From: DAOSCP01 sp035379625
Lineage (GTDB): Bacteria; Bacteroidota; Ignavibacteria; Ignavibacteriales; DAOSCP01
Direction of reading: 5' to 3'
Assembly (NCBI GenBank): GCA_035379625.1
Contig: DAOSVM010000004.1
Location: 35,367-99,366, forward strand
DNA: 64,000 nt
A program made the position numbers and the translations under genes. This document shows positions 45,896 to 54,709 of the stretch, one piece after another (positions within the stretch are counted from its first letter, which is position 1; each line of letters opens with the position of its first letter). The notes below the pieces were generated by a model, which was not told the origin of the DNA, searched no databases, and was given only the letters and a program-made list of their open reading frames with translations.

Positions 45896-46359
45896 ATTAA
45901 ATCACCAAATTGTGCATTAATGAAGTTTGCTAACGTTAGTGGATTAATTTTTATTTGTATTCCACGCATACCGCCGCTAACGAAAAAATAATCAAGATTT
46001 TGTGCGTCTTGATGAATAAAAGTTGGGAAAGGTTTTTTCATTCCAACAGGTGATGTTCCACCTCGGATATAACCTGTTAAAGGTTGCAGTTCTGCTTGCT
46101 TGATTAAATCAATTTTTTTAGATTGAGTTATAGCAGCAGCTTTTTTTAAGTTAAGCTCTTTATCTCCCGGTATAACAAAAACAAAATATTGCTTTTTATC
46201 GTTTACGGTTACTAATGTTTTATAAACAATATTTACAGGAGCATTAATTTTATTAGCAACAGAGATAGCATCGAGAGAGTTTTCGTCAACTTCGTAAGTA
46301 GAAACATCAAAAGAAATATTATTTTTTTCGAGTAATCTAATTGCATTGGTCTTTTTCAT
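45892..46359 (-). CDS. ybaK: YbaK/EbsC-type Cys-tRNA(Pro) deacylase
   Basis: This 155-residue trans-editing protein has IVYKTLVTV near residue 45, the Lys-rich LNLKKAAAIT region and the family motif YIRGGTSPVGMKK (about 98-110), then FFVSGGMRGIQIKINP. It hydrolyses Cys mischarged on tRNA-Pro. Its length and motifs match YbaK rather than the ProX or INS-domain proteins. It is the first gene of a two-gene operon with the SpoIID-like gene, divergent from atpD. Confidence 0.92.
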   Translation of the reverse strand: MKKTNAIRLLEKNNISFDVSTYEVDENSLDAISVANKINAPVNIVYKTLVTVNDKKQYFVFVIPGDKELNLKKAAAITQSKKIDLIKQAELQPLTGYIRGGTSPVGMKKPFPTFIHQDAQNLDYFFVSGGMRGIQIKINPLTLANFINAQFGDLI

Positions 46360-46486
46360 TTTAGCAATATAATTATTTTATAAAAGATTAAAAAAATTTG
46401 ACTTAATAATAAAAAATTTTGTAAATTGTAATTTAATATATTAAAAATAAAACTAAAAATTTAAGAATTAATTTTAGTGGTGCGAT

Positions 46487-47893
46487 ATGGCTGAAATTGA
46501 AGGCAAAATAGTGCAGGTAATTGGCCCTGTTGTTGATATCGACTTTGAAGGTGGGCACTTACCAAAAATTTATAATGCTATAAGAATTCCAAGAACAACA
46601 GTTGATGGCGAACAACAAGATTTAATTGTTGAAGTGCAACAGCATTTGGGAGAGAATAGAGTACGTGCTGTATCTATGGATACAACGGATGGTTTGGTAA
46701 GAGGTATGAGCGCATATGATACAGGTGAACCTATTGCTATTCCTGTTGGGCCTGAAATGTTAGGCAGAATGATTAATGTTATTGGTCAGCCAATTGATGG
46801 GAAATCAACTATCGAAGCAAAACAGAAATCACCAATTCATAAACATCCACCAAAGTTTACAAATCTTTCAACAAAACAAGAAATGTTTGAAACAGGTATA
46901 AAAGTTATAGATTTATTGGAACCATATTGTAAAGGTGGAAAAACCGGTCTTTTTGGTGGTGCTGGTGTAGGTAAAACAGTTATTATTCAAGAACTTATAC
47001 ATAACATTGCACAACAACACGGTGGATATTCTGTATTTGCAGGTGTGGGAGAAAGAACAAGAGAAGGTAATGATTTATGGTTGGAAATGAATGAATCAGG
47101 GGTTATTGATAAAACTTCCCTTGTGTTTGGTCAGATGAACGAACCACCAGGAGCACGTTTAAGAGTTGGTTTAACAGGTCTTACAATTGCGGAATATTTT
47201 CGTGATGTTGAAGGCCGTGATGTGTTATTATTTATTGATAACATATTCCGTTTTACACAAGCCGGTTCAGAAGTAAGTGCTTTGTTAGGTCGTATGCCAT
47301 CAGCGGTAGGTTATCAACCAAACTTAGCTACCGAAATGGGCGAATTGCAAGAAAGAATTACATCTACTGATAAAGGTTCTATCACATCCGTACAAGCGAT
47401 TTACGTACCAGCGGATGACTTAACAGATCCAGCTCCTGCTACTGCTTTCTCGCACCTTGATGCTACTACAGTTTTGAGCCGTCAAATTGCAGAATTAGGT
47501 ATTTATCCAGCGGTTGATCCTTTGGATTCAACTTCGCGTATTCTCGAGCCTTCAATTGTTGGTAAAGAGCATTACGAAACTGCTAAAAAAGTTAAAGAAA
47601 TATTGCAACAATACAAAGATTTGCAAGATATTATTAACATCCTTGGTATGGAAGAGCTTTCTGAAGAAGATAAAATTGTTGTAAGACGTGCTAGAAGAAT
47701 TCAACGTTTCTTAAGTCAACCTTTCCACGTAGCAGAGCAATTTACTGGATTTAAAGGTAAATACGTCAAAATCGAAGATACTATAAAAGGTTTTCAAGCT
47801 ATTCTCAACGGAGACTGCGACCACCTTCCAGAACAAGCTTTTATGTACGTTGGTACTATTGACGAAGCATTCGAAAAAGCAAAAAAATTATAA
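46487..47893 (+). CDS. atpD: ATP synthase F1 subunit beta
   Basis: This 468-residue catalytic subunit has Walker A GGAGVGKTV, the catalytic Glu in GVGERTREGNDL, Walker B DVLLFIDNIFRFTQAGSEVSALLGRMPSAVGYQP (with the Asp) and the DELSEED-equivalent MEELSEEDK. It is complete in length. No other ATP synthase gene adjoins it; atpC, its usual partner, is missing and a terminator follows within 10 bases. Separation of atpD from the main atp genes is known in this group, but loss of the atpC neighbour is less usual. Confidence 0.97.
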   Translation: MAEIEGKIVQVIGPVVDIDFEGGHLPKIYNAIRIPRTTVDGEQQDLIVEVQQHLGENRVRAVSMDTTDGLVRGMSAYDTGEPIAIPVGPEMLGRMINVIGQPIDGKSTIEAKQKSPIHKHPPKFTNLSTKQEMFETGIKVIDLLEPYCKGGKTGLFGGAGVGKTVIIQELIHNIAQQHGGYSVFAGVGERTREGNDLWLEMNESGVIDKTSLVFGQMNEPPGARLRVGLTGLTIAEYFRDVEGRDVLLFIDNIFRFTQAGSEVSALLGRMPSAVGYQPNLATEMGELQERITSTDKGSITSVQAIYVPADDLTDPAPATAFSHLDATTVLSRQIAELGIYPAVDPLDSTSRILEPSIVGKEHYETAKKVKEILQQYKDLQDIINILGMEELSEEDKIVVRRARRIQRFLSQPFHVAEQFTGFKGKYVKIEDTIKGFQAILNGDCDHLPEQAFMYVGTIDEAFEKAKKL

Positions 47894-47902
47894 AAACTTA
47901 AG

Positions 47903-47928
47903 GCTGCCTAAAAAGGGCAGCTTTTTTT
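47903..47928 (+). terminator. Intrinsic terminator after atpD
   Basis: Stem GCTGCC (47903-47908) pairs with GGCAGC (47916-47921), followed by seven T. It isolates atpD as a single-gene transcript. Confidence 0.9.
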
Positions 47929-47952
47929 ATTGATTAAAATTAATTTTATTGG

Positions 47953-48005
47953 GCTCAGACGGTGTAAGCTTAAAACCCGTGCGGCGCACGGGCGGGCTAA
48001 CGCCC
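47953..48005. repeat. Repeat end module (GCCCGTGCG subtype)
   Basis: GCTCAGACGGTGTAAGC (47953-47969), hairpin CCCGTGCG-G-CGCACGGG (47976-47992), then GGGC-TAAC-GCCC (47994-48005). The base pair before the motif is GG instead of TA. No partner end is found to its right; 48006-48263 is AT-rich and I see nothing else in it except the ribosome binding site of the next gene (GGGGGG at about 48254-48259). Confidence 0.75.
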
Positions 48006-48263
48006 ATAAATTATTTATTGAAATGTTTATTTTATAATTGTTTTAAAAATTAAAAAAAATATAATCAATAGATGAAGTAATCCTATTTATTTGTTTCCAT
48101 AAAATTTTAATTTATTGTTATTAATGTATTAAGTTAATGATTTAAAATTAATCTCATTATAATATAAAATGTATTGACTATAAATTTTTTTATTATTAAA
48201 TTCAATAAAAAATTATAGATAATTATCATTATATCTATTTATTAAAATAATACGGGGGGACCT

Positions 48264-49877
48264 ATGCAAAAATTTCTCATTTCTTTATTCGTTATTTTAG
48301 CAAATATTTCATTATTTGCTCAATATCCTTTCGGCTGCACAGAAAATTGGAATTTATCAGGTGGCTCTAAGCCTAGCTGGATGGGAAGTGGCACAGAGCG
48401 CGGAATAGTTTATGGCAATATGGGCAATGGTGCTAGATTATATGTTGTAAGTAGAAATGGTGGAAATAAAATAATAACATTAAATCCAGCTAATGGTTCA
48501 CAAGTAATATTATCACCTGATTTTTCTTTTAATACCACAGGGCAAAATAATCAATTGCTTGCTATTAATGATATTGCCATAAGCGAAGATAACAAGTTAT
48601 TTGTATCGAGTGTTTCAAGCAACAGTGCAGGAACTGAATGGTATTTGCACGTTGCAACATCAGAAGGATCTGCTTTTACTCGTTATGATCTCACTTTAGA
48701 TGCTACAAACGAAAGAGTGGGAGATAGAATTTACGCCATAGGTAGTTGGGATGCTGGTACAATACAAATTTGGGCTCCGGTTGCATCTCAAAGTTCCAAT
48801 GCTAAAATTTATATATTTAAAACAACCAATCAAGGGGCAAATTGGACAAAACAAACTATCACACTCTCAGGTTCTTATACTAATACAGTTGGCAATGCTA
48901 CAATAGCTGTTTATCCAGATGGGCAAAATTTTTATATAGCTGGTAATGGCGCTTTACCAAGAAAACACGATATTACCGGCGCTTATGTTGCTAATTCACA
49001 AATTTCTAGCTCGCGTATGACTAGCTCTGTTGGTGGAATAAAATTAGCTAAGGTAGGAAATAGATATTTTCTTTTAAATGCAATTTATAGAGCAAATCCT
49101 TCTACAAACTCAACAAAACACTCACGAATTTATGTAGTTGAAGTTACAAATACAACTACTACGCCAGATAGTGTTATGGCTGCAGCTCCATTGGTAGCAA
49201 CAGGTGATGTTGGCAATAGCGTAAATTGTAACATAGCTTATTCAGTTAGTGGTAATAATTTAACTGTTTACTTACTCGGTACTGATGAAGGTATTGCCTC
49301 GTATACATCAACATCCCCTTTACCTGTAGAATTTAAAAGTATAGCTGCAAAATTGACAGAAAAAGGTATTGTTCTCTCTTGGCAAACAGCTATAGAAAGA
49401 GATGCAAAAGAATATGTTGTTGAGAAAAATTTAGCTGGTAAATGGATTGAATATGAAGTTGTTAAAGCAAAGGGAAATACAAACCAAGTTTCAGATTATC
49501 AAATTATTGATAAAGCTCAAAACTTTGGGAAAATACAATATCGTATAAAATCAGTTGATTTAGATGGAAGCTATAAATATAGTGATGTTGTAGAAGTTAA
49601 TGTTAATCATCCGGAAGAGTTACTTGTTGCAAAAAATTATCCTAATCCATTTAATCCAATGACAAATATAACTGTTAATTTACCAGATGACCAAAACTTA
49701 AAAGTTAATGTTTACAACGTTGCAGGCCAATTGGTAAATACTATTTTTGATGGTTTTAAACAAAAAGGTGTACATAATTTCGAATTTAACGCAAATAATT
49801 TACCATCTGGTACTTACATTTGTAAAGTTCAAACATCAAATAATTCAAAAACAATAAAAATGTTGTTGTTAAAATAA
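48264..49877 (+). CDS. T9SS-sorted beta-propeller-like secreted protein
   Basis: This 537-residue protein has a signal peptide (MQKFLISLFVILANISLFAQ). Residues about 25-350 form repeating beta-strand blocks (RLYVVSRNGGNKIITLNPANG, IAISEDNKLFVSS, KIYIFKTTNQGANWTK), like a six- or seven-bladed propeller and similar to DUF4623 proteins. A fibronectin-like module follows (about 357-452; LPVEFKSIAAKLTEKGIVLSW, EYVVEK, IQYRIKSVDLDGSYKYSD), then the sorting domain (about 455-537; NYPNPFNPMTNITVNLP, VNVYNVAGQLV, PSGTYICKV). The gene stands alone, with GGGGGG as ribosome binding site and a terminator after it. It is probably displayed on or released from the surface; its ligand is unknown. Confidence 0.85.
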   Translation: MQKFLISLFVILANISLFAQYPFGCTENWNLSGGSKPSWMGSGTERGIVYGNMGNGARLYVVSRNGGNKIITLNPANGSQVILSPDFSFNTTGQNNQLLAINDIAISEDNKLFVSSVSSNSAGTEWYLHVATSEGSAFTRYDLTLDATNERVGDRIYAIGSWDAGTIQIWAPVASQSSNAKIYIFKTTNQGANWTKQTITLSGSYTNTVGNATIAVYPDGQNFYIAGNGALPRKHDITGAYVANSQISSSRMTSSVGGIKLAKVGNRYFLLNAIYRANPSTNSTKHSRIYVVEVTNTTTTPDSVMAAAPLVATGDVGNSVNCNIAYSVSGNNLTVYLLGTDEGIASYTSTSPLPVEFKSIAAKLTEKGIVLSWQTAIERDAKEYVVEKNLAGKWIEYEVVKAKGNTNQVSDYQIIDKAQNFGKIQYRIKSVDLDGSYKYSDVVEVNVNHPEELLVAKNYPNPFNPMTNITVNLPDDQNLKVNVYNVAGQLVNTIFDGFKQKGVHNFEFNANNLPSGTYICKVQTSNNSKTIKMLLLK

Positions 49878-49881
49878 AAAC

Positions 49882-49914
49882 AAAAAAAGCTCCCAAAAAA
49901 AGGGAGCTTTTTTT
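49882..49914 (+). terminator. Intrinsic terminator after the T9SS propeller gene
   Basis: A7, then stem AGCTCCC (49888-49894) pairing with GGGAGCT (49902-49908), then T6. It is symmetric and strong. Confidence 0.92.
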
Positions 49915-49984
49915 ATGGTAATCAAAAAAATAATTGTCAATGTAAAAAAATCATAAAATTTATATGTTAGTTATAAATTGAAAA

Positions 49985-50027
49985 CCGCGAGCTGTGCGAG
50001 CGGGCTATGCTTATACTGTCCGAGCTA
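49985..50027. repeat. Short, degenerate repeat end module
   Basis: GCTTATACTGTCCGAGCTA (50009-50027) is the terminal motif with two changes from the consensus. The hairpin before it is imperfect: CCGC...GCGG around GAGCTGTGCGA (49985-50004). No second hairpin or array is present. It lies between two terminators, in the gap between the T9SS gene and tRNA-Val. Confidence 0.65.
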
Positions 50028-50054
50028 AAAAAATTAATTCTATAAATTTGAGAA

Positions 50055-50089
50055 TAAAAAAAAGACTATCTTAAAACAAGATAGTCTTT
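50055..50089 (-). terminator. Terminator of tRNA-Val
   Basis: AAAGACTATCTT (50061-50072) and AAGATAGTCTTT (50078-50089) pair across an AAAAC loop. On the minus strand the stem is followed by a run of eight T, ending the tRNA-Val transcript 8 bases after the gene. Confidence 0.88.
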
Positions 50090-50097
50090 TTATGTGT

Positions 50098-50171
50098 GGG
50101 CCCTGAAGGATTCGAACCTCCGACCCTCTGCTTGTAAGGCAGATGCTCTGAACCAACTGAGCTAAGAGCCC
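50098..50171 (-). tRNA. tRNA-Val (TAC)
   Basis: On the minus strand the acceptor GGGCTCT pairs with AGGGCCC (one G-U pair), discriminator A at 50097. The anticodon arm TCTGC-CTTACAA-GCAGA gives anticodon TAC; the T-arm reads GGAGG-TTCGAAT-CCTTC. CCA is not encoded. Confidence 0.95.
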
Positions 50172-50264
50172 GTGTTATATTTTTCAAAATTTGAAATACT
50201 AATATAATAAAAATAATATTATTATGCAAGAAAAAAATGAAAAATATTTTAAAAAATTTTAAAT

Positions 50265-50296
50265 ATTGATTTTTAAAAAAAATATGATTATGTTTG
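50265..50296 (+). promoter_or_regulatory. Bacteroidota-type promoter of the pyr/pur operon
   Basis: ATTG (50265-50268), 20 bases, TATGTTTG (50289-50296), a one-mismatch fit to TTTG-N19/21-TAnnTTTG. The predicted start leaves a leader of only about 15 bases before pyrD, too short for a leader-based attenuator. Confidence 0.6.
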
Positions 50297-50316
50297 TATA
50301 ACCTAATAAAAAAATT

Positions 50317-51222
50317 ATGAAATTTTTAGGACATCAATTAAAATCACCTCTGGTTTTAGCCTCTGGAATACTAGGCATATCGTATTCGTCTTTAAGAAGA
50401 GTTATTAAAGATGGTTGCGGTGCTGTCACTACAAAATCAATTGCATTAAATCCCCGGAAAGGCCACGAAGGTCCTATTTGGGCTGAATTCAAAGGTGGGA
50501 TGGTTAATGCTGTTGGATTATCCGGCCCAGGTATTGAAATTGGTATCCAAGAAGTTGAAGAATTTAAACAAGTCTGTGATGCTCCTCTGATAATTTCCAT
50601 TTTTGGAAGTTCCATTGAAGAATTCAAAAAATTGACAGAATATACAAACAATTCCAAAGCTGATTTCGTTGAATTAAATTTATCTTGTCCAAATGTATCA
50701 GATGAATTTGAAAGGCAATTTGCACAAGATGAAAAGTTAGTTTATGATGTTGTTAGAGCTGTTAAGGGAATTTCAAATAAGCCTGTTTTTGCAAAACTTT
50801 CTCCAAATGTTACAAATATTAAAATAATTGCAAAAGCTGCCGAAGATGCAGGAGCCGATGCGCTAACTCTAATAAATACTTTAGGTCCGGGATTGTTGAT
50901 TGATCCTATTGCGCGTAAACCTATTTTGAAAAATACATTTGGCGGAATTTCTGGTCCCTGTCTTAAACCATTAGCGTTAAAAATTGTTTATGATGTTTAT
51001 AAGACAGTTAAAATTCCTATAATTGGTATTGGTGGTGTAACTTATGGAATTGATGCAATAGAGATGATGATGGCAGGAGCAACTTTGGTTGGTGTTGGCT
51101 CAGCTGTTTACTATAGGGGGCAAAGTGTATTTAAAAAAATCTTGAAAGAAATGAATGATTTTATGATAGAAAATAACTATAAAAGTTATGAAGAATTAAT
51201 TGGGAAAATTCACAATGGATAA
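50317..51222 (+). CDS. pyrD: Dihydroorotate dehydrogenase, class 1B catalytic subunit
   Basis: This 301-residue FMN subunit has LASGILGISYSSLRR near the start, the substrate loop VELNLSCPNVSDEF (about 117-130), FAKLSPNVTNI, and the phosphate-binding IGIGGVTYGIDAIEMMMAGATLVGVGSAV. The pyrK gene that follows shows it is the class 1B, NAD-linked form. It oxidises dihydroorotate to orotate. It is the first gene of the nucleotide operon and overlaps pyrK by 8 bases. Confidence 0.96.
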   Translation: MKFLGHQLKSPLVLASGILGISYSSLRRVIKDGCGAVTTKSIALNPRKGHEGPIWAEFKGGMVNAVGLSGPGIEIGIQEVEEFKQVCDAPLIISIFGSSIEEFKKLTEYTNNSKADFVELNLSCPNVSDEFERQFAQDEKLVYDVVRAVKGISNKPVFAKLSPNVTNIKIIAKAAEDAGADALTLINTLGPGLLIDPIARKPILKNTFGGISGPCLKPLALKIVYDVYKTVKIPIIGIGGVTYGIDAIEMMMAGATLVGVGSAVYYRGQSVFKKILKEMNDFMIENNYKSYEELIGKIHNG

Positions 51223-52003
51223 AAGATATACGGTAAAAATAAAAAAAATTATCGATGAATGTGAAAGTGTAAAATCTTTTATTTTTGATATGGATTTAAA
51301 AGCTAAGCCAGGTCAGTTTGTAATGGTAGCATTGTATGGAGTGGGCGAGAAACCTTTCTCTATTGCTTCTACTGATGGAAAGGAATTAATGTTAACCATT
51401 AAAAAATTTGGAAAGTTTACCGATGAGCTTTTTAAGCTTAAGGAAGGTGATTTACTTTCCATTCGTGGCCCTTATGGAAAGAATTTTTCAATTAGAAATG
51501 ATAATTTATTATTAATAGGAGGTGGCGTTGGTGTACCTCCTTTATTTTTTTTAAGTAGGTCACTTTTTCGTAAAGCTAATATTACTTTTATAAATGCTGC
51601 AAAAAATAAAAATGAACTTGTCTTAGATAGAATTATTAAAAATCATGTGGATAAATATGTTATTGCAACTGATGATGGATCTGCTGGAATTAAAGGTAAT
51701 GCTATTGAAGTTGCTGAAGATCTAATTAAAAATAACAAATATGATTTTGTTTATGCAGCTGGTCCGGAAATTATGCTCGTAAAAGGTGTACAATTATGTG
51801 AAAAATACAATTTAAATTATGAATTTTCTTTTGAAAGATATATGAAATGTGGAATTGGTTTATGTGGTCAATGTGTTTGCGAACCAACTGGGCTAATTCT
51901 GTGCGTTGAAGGGCCTGTTTTGAAAAGAAAAGATATTTTGCAAATTGAAGAATTTGGAAAATTTAAAAGAATTGCAACTGGTGAAAGGAAATATTTTAAT
52001 TAA
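51215..52003 (+). CDS. pyrK: Dihydroorotate dehydrogenase electron transfer subunit
   Basis: This 262-residue subunit carries FAD and a [2Fe-2S] cluster and passes electrons from dihydroorotate to NAD. FAD-binding: EKPFSIASTDG; NAD-binding: LLLIGGGVGVPPLFFLSRS; cluster ligands in MKCGIGLCGQCVCEPTGLILCVEGP (four Cys). The start is ATG 51215 inside the end of pyrD; the longer reading from TTG 51200 has no ribosome binding site. Confidence 0.95.
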   Translation: MDKRYTVKIKKIIDECESVKSFIFDMDLKAKPGQFVMVALYGVGEKPFSIASTDGKELMLTIKKFGKFTDELFKLKEGDLLSIRGPYGKNFSIRNDNLLLIGGGVGVPPLFFLSRSLFRKANITFINAAKNKNELVLDRIIKNHVDKYVIATDDGSAGIKGNAIEVAEDLIKNNKYDFVYAAGPEIMLVKGVQLCEKYNLNYEFSFERYMKCGIGLCGQCVCEPTGLILCVEGPVLKRKDILQIEEFGKFKRIATGERKYFN

Positions 52004-52015
52004 AATGAGGTTTTT

Positions 52016-53278
52016 ATGATTTTAAAAAATGTTACTATAAATGGTGAGTATATAAAAAATATTATCATCAAAAATGGTATTATTGAAGATATTACAGATG
52101 TTAATAATGACATTAATGATGATGAAGTTATAAATCTTGATAAAAAAATTGTTATTCCGGGAGTTATAGATCCGCATGTACATGTAAGAGATTTAGAACA
52201 AAAATATAAAGAAGATTGGTCTTCATTTACTGAAGCAGCTTTTAGAGGAGGTGTAACTGCTGTTTTTGATATGCCAAACAATAAACCACCAATAGATTGT
52301 ATTGAAAATTTGAATTTAAAAATAAAAGCTGCTGAAAATAGTAAATTAAATAAATTTTTCGTTTTTGGTGCTAATGGTAAAAATAATGATGAGTTATTGA
52401 AAATTAAAGATTTGAATTATGTACCTGCTATTAAACTTTTTATGTCGTATACAAGCTCAAATGATTTGGTAAATTCAAAAGAAGATATTAAGGCAATATT
52501 TCAGATTTCAAAAGAAATAAATAAAGTGTTAATTCTTCATTGCGAAAGTGAAGAAATAATCAAAGCTAATTCAAATATTTATGAACATATTATCGAAAAT
52601 CACAATAAGATTAGATCAAAAGATGCTGCAATAGAAGCTACTAAATTAGCAATTGAGATTGCTAAAGAAGTTGGCAATAAAATTTGTATTGCACATGTTT
52701 CAACAGCTGAAGAAATTAAATTAATTCGTCAAGCTAAATTAGATGGTGTGAAAGTATTTTGTGAAACTACTCCACACCATTTTTTATTATCTGATGAAGT
52801 GCTTCAAAAGTTTCACAATTTTGCAAAAGTAAATCCACCTATAAGAACTAAAGAAGATAATGAAGCAATATATCAAGGGATTCTTGATGGAACTGTTGAT
52901 TATATTGGAACTGACCACGCTCCACATTCAATTGAAGAAAAATTAAACGAATATGATCTAAGTCCTTCAGGTTTTCCGGGAGTTGAAACTTTGGTTCCGT
53001 TATTGTTAAACCAAGTTACAAAAGCTAAATTATCCTTGCAAAGGGTTATAGATCTGACAAGTCATAATGCTTCAAGAATTTACAAATTGAACAATTTTGG
53101 TATTATTAAAAAAGGAATTCCTGCAAATATTACCGTTATAGATTTGTATAAAAAAGGCGTTATAAATGCAAAAGAATTTAAATCCAAAGCTAAATATTCA
53201 CCATTTGATGGTTTTGAATATCAAGGTGATGTAATTCTCACAATTGTTAACGGTGAAGTAGTTTATAAAAATTTATAA
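52016..53278 (+). CDS. pyrC: Dihydroorotase
   Basis: This 420-residue zinc hydrolase of the class I type has DPHVHVRDLEQKYKEDW (metal His-x-His), GGVTAVFDMPNNKPP, LILHCESE, IAHVSTAEE and GTDHAPHSIEEK with the catalytic Asp. The carboxylated-Lys position appears in IKLFMSYTSS. It makes dihydroorotate from carbamoyl aspartate. It starts 12 bases after pyrK, with GAGG upstream. Confidence 0.95.
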   Translation: MILKNVTINGEYIKNIIIKNGIIEDITDVNNDINDDEVINLDKKIVIPGVIDPHVHVRDLEQKYKEDWSSFTEAAFRGGVTAVFDMPNNKPPIDCIENLNLKIKAAENSKLNKFFVFGANGKNNDELLKIKDLNYVPAIKLFMSYTSSNDLVNSKEDIKAIFQISKEINKVLILHCESEEIIKANSNIYEHIIENHNKIRSKDAAIEATKLAIEIAKEVGNKICIAHVSTAEEIKLIRQAKLDGVKVFCETTPHHFLLSDEVLQKFHNFAKVNPPIRTKEDNEAIYQGILDGTVDYIGTDHAPHSIEEKLNEYDLSPSGFPGVETLVPLLLNQVTKAKLSLQRVIDLTSHNASRIYKLNNFGIIKKGIPANITVIDLYKKGVINAKEFKSKAKYSPFDGFEYQGDVILTIVNGEVVYKNL

Positions 53279-53294
53279 ATAAAATGAGGTAAAA

Positions 53295-54692
53295 GTGGAT
53301 AACAAAGAAAAAATTGTACTTCAGTTGTATAATATTGGTGCAATTAAATTTGGAGAATTCAAATTAAAAAGTGGTTTAATTTCACCTTTTTATATTGATT
53401 TGAGAATAATTGTTTCATATCCAGAATTGATTGAATTGATTTGTGATGAAATTATTGATAAGATAAAGAATTTAAATTTCGATTTAATTACTGGAATTCC
53501 TTATACCGCTTTACCAATCGCTTCCATAATATCAACTAAGCTAAACAAACCTTTAATCTACACAAGAAAAGAAGAAAAAGCATATGGTACCAAAAGTAAA
53601 ATTGAGGGGGTGTATAAAGAAGGAGATGTTTGTTTAGTTATAGATGATGTGATGACTACAGGTGAAAGTAAATTTGAAGTTGTACAAGAACTTGAGCAAT
53701 ATGGAATAAAAGTTAAAGATTTTGCTATTGTAGTAGATAGAAGCAAAGATGGAAAATATTTATTAGAAAAAGCCGGGTATAATTTACTTTCAATAATCGA
53801 TATTTTTGAATTAACGAATATATTGAGAAAGCATAATATTTTAAATGATGATATAATCAAAACAATAATAGATTTTATTAATCAATCAAATGAGAAGAAA
53901 GAATTAACCTTAAAACAAAGAAGTGAAAAATCTAATAATCATTTGACGAAAGAATTAGTTAAGTTGATGTATGAAAAACAAAGTAATTTAGTTTTATCAT
54001 TAGACGTTGAAAATAGTAAAGATTTTTTTGATATTATTGAAAAGACTGCTGACGAAATAGTATTGTTAAAAACTCATATTGATATTTATGAAGATTTTGA
54101 ATGGAGTTTTGTTGAAAGATTGCAAAAATTAGCAAAAGAAAGGAAATTTTTCATTTTTGAAGATAGAAAATTTGCTGATATAGGGAATACAGTAAGGAAA
54201 CAATATCAATCAGGAATTTATAAAATAGCCGAATGGGCTGAATTTGTGACGGTTCATGGAATACCGGGCGAAGGAATTTTGAAGGGATTGTTTGAAAATT
54301 TGGAAATTCCTAGAAGTTGTTTCTTGCTTTCATCGATGTCATCAGCAGGTAATTTAATTACTGATACTTATACAAGAAAAATTATTGAAATGGGCAAAAA
54401 ATATGAAAAAAATGTGACAGGTTTTATTGGTTTTGGTAATAGTGTGGATGAAATTAAAAAATTAAAATCAAAAATTCCTGATACTATGTTATTGGCAATG
54501 CCAGGGGTGAATTTGAGTTCGAAAGGTGATAATTTAGGCCAAAGATATGTAACAGTTGGTGAAGCAATTAAAGGTGGCGCTGATTTGATTATTGTTGGTA
54601 GAGGAATTTATGGCAATGGTGATTTTTCTGAAAATGCAAAACTATACAGAAAAGAAGGTTGGAAATATTTACAAGAAAGAGAAAATATTTAA
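53295..54692 (+). CDS. pyrEF: Bifunctional orotate phosphoribosyltransferase / OMP decarboxylase (UMP synthase)
   Basis: This 465-residue fusion starts at GTG 53295, after GAGGT. The N-terminal OPRT domain (about 1-200) has FKLKSGLISPFYIDLR, ITGIPYTALPIAS and the PRPP loop VCLVIDDVMTTGESKFEVV. A short linker leads to the OMP decarboxylase domain (about 225-465): LVLSLDVENSKDF, the catalytic DxKxxD in FEDRKFADIGNTV, EFVTVHGIPGEG and the phosphate-binding DLIIVGRGIYG. The order and the wording of the decarboxylase (EDRKFADIGNTVRKQY..GIYKIA.WA) resemble eukaryotic UMP synthase more than typical bacterial PyrF. It carries out the last two steps of UMP synthesis. Confidence 0.93.
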   Translation: MDNKEKIVLQLYNIGAIKFGEFKLKSGLISPFYIDLRIIVSYPELIELICDEIIDKIKNLNFDLITGIPYTALPIASIISTKLNKPLIYTRKEEKAYGTKSKIEGVYKEGDVCLVIDDVMTTGESKFEVVQELEQYGIKVKDFAIVVDRSKDGKYLLEKAGYNLLSIIDIFELTNILRKHNILNDDIIKTIIDFINQSNEKKELTLKQRSEKSNNHLTKELVKLMYEKQSNLVLSLDVENSKDFFDIIEKTADEIVLLKTHIDIYEDFEWSFVERLQKLAKERKFFIFEDRKFADIGNTVRKQYQSGIYKIAEWAEFVTVHGIPGEGILKGLFENLEIPRSCFLLSSMSSAGNLITDTYTRKIIEMGKKYEKNVTGFIGFGNSVDEIKKLKSKIPDTMLLAMPGVNLSSKGDNLGQRYVTVGEAIKGGADLIIVGRGIYGNGDFSENAKLYRKEGWKYLQERENI

Positions 54693-54709
54693 TAAAATAG
54701 GAGATAAAA

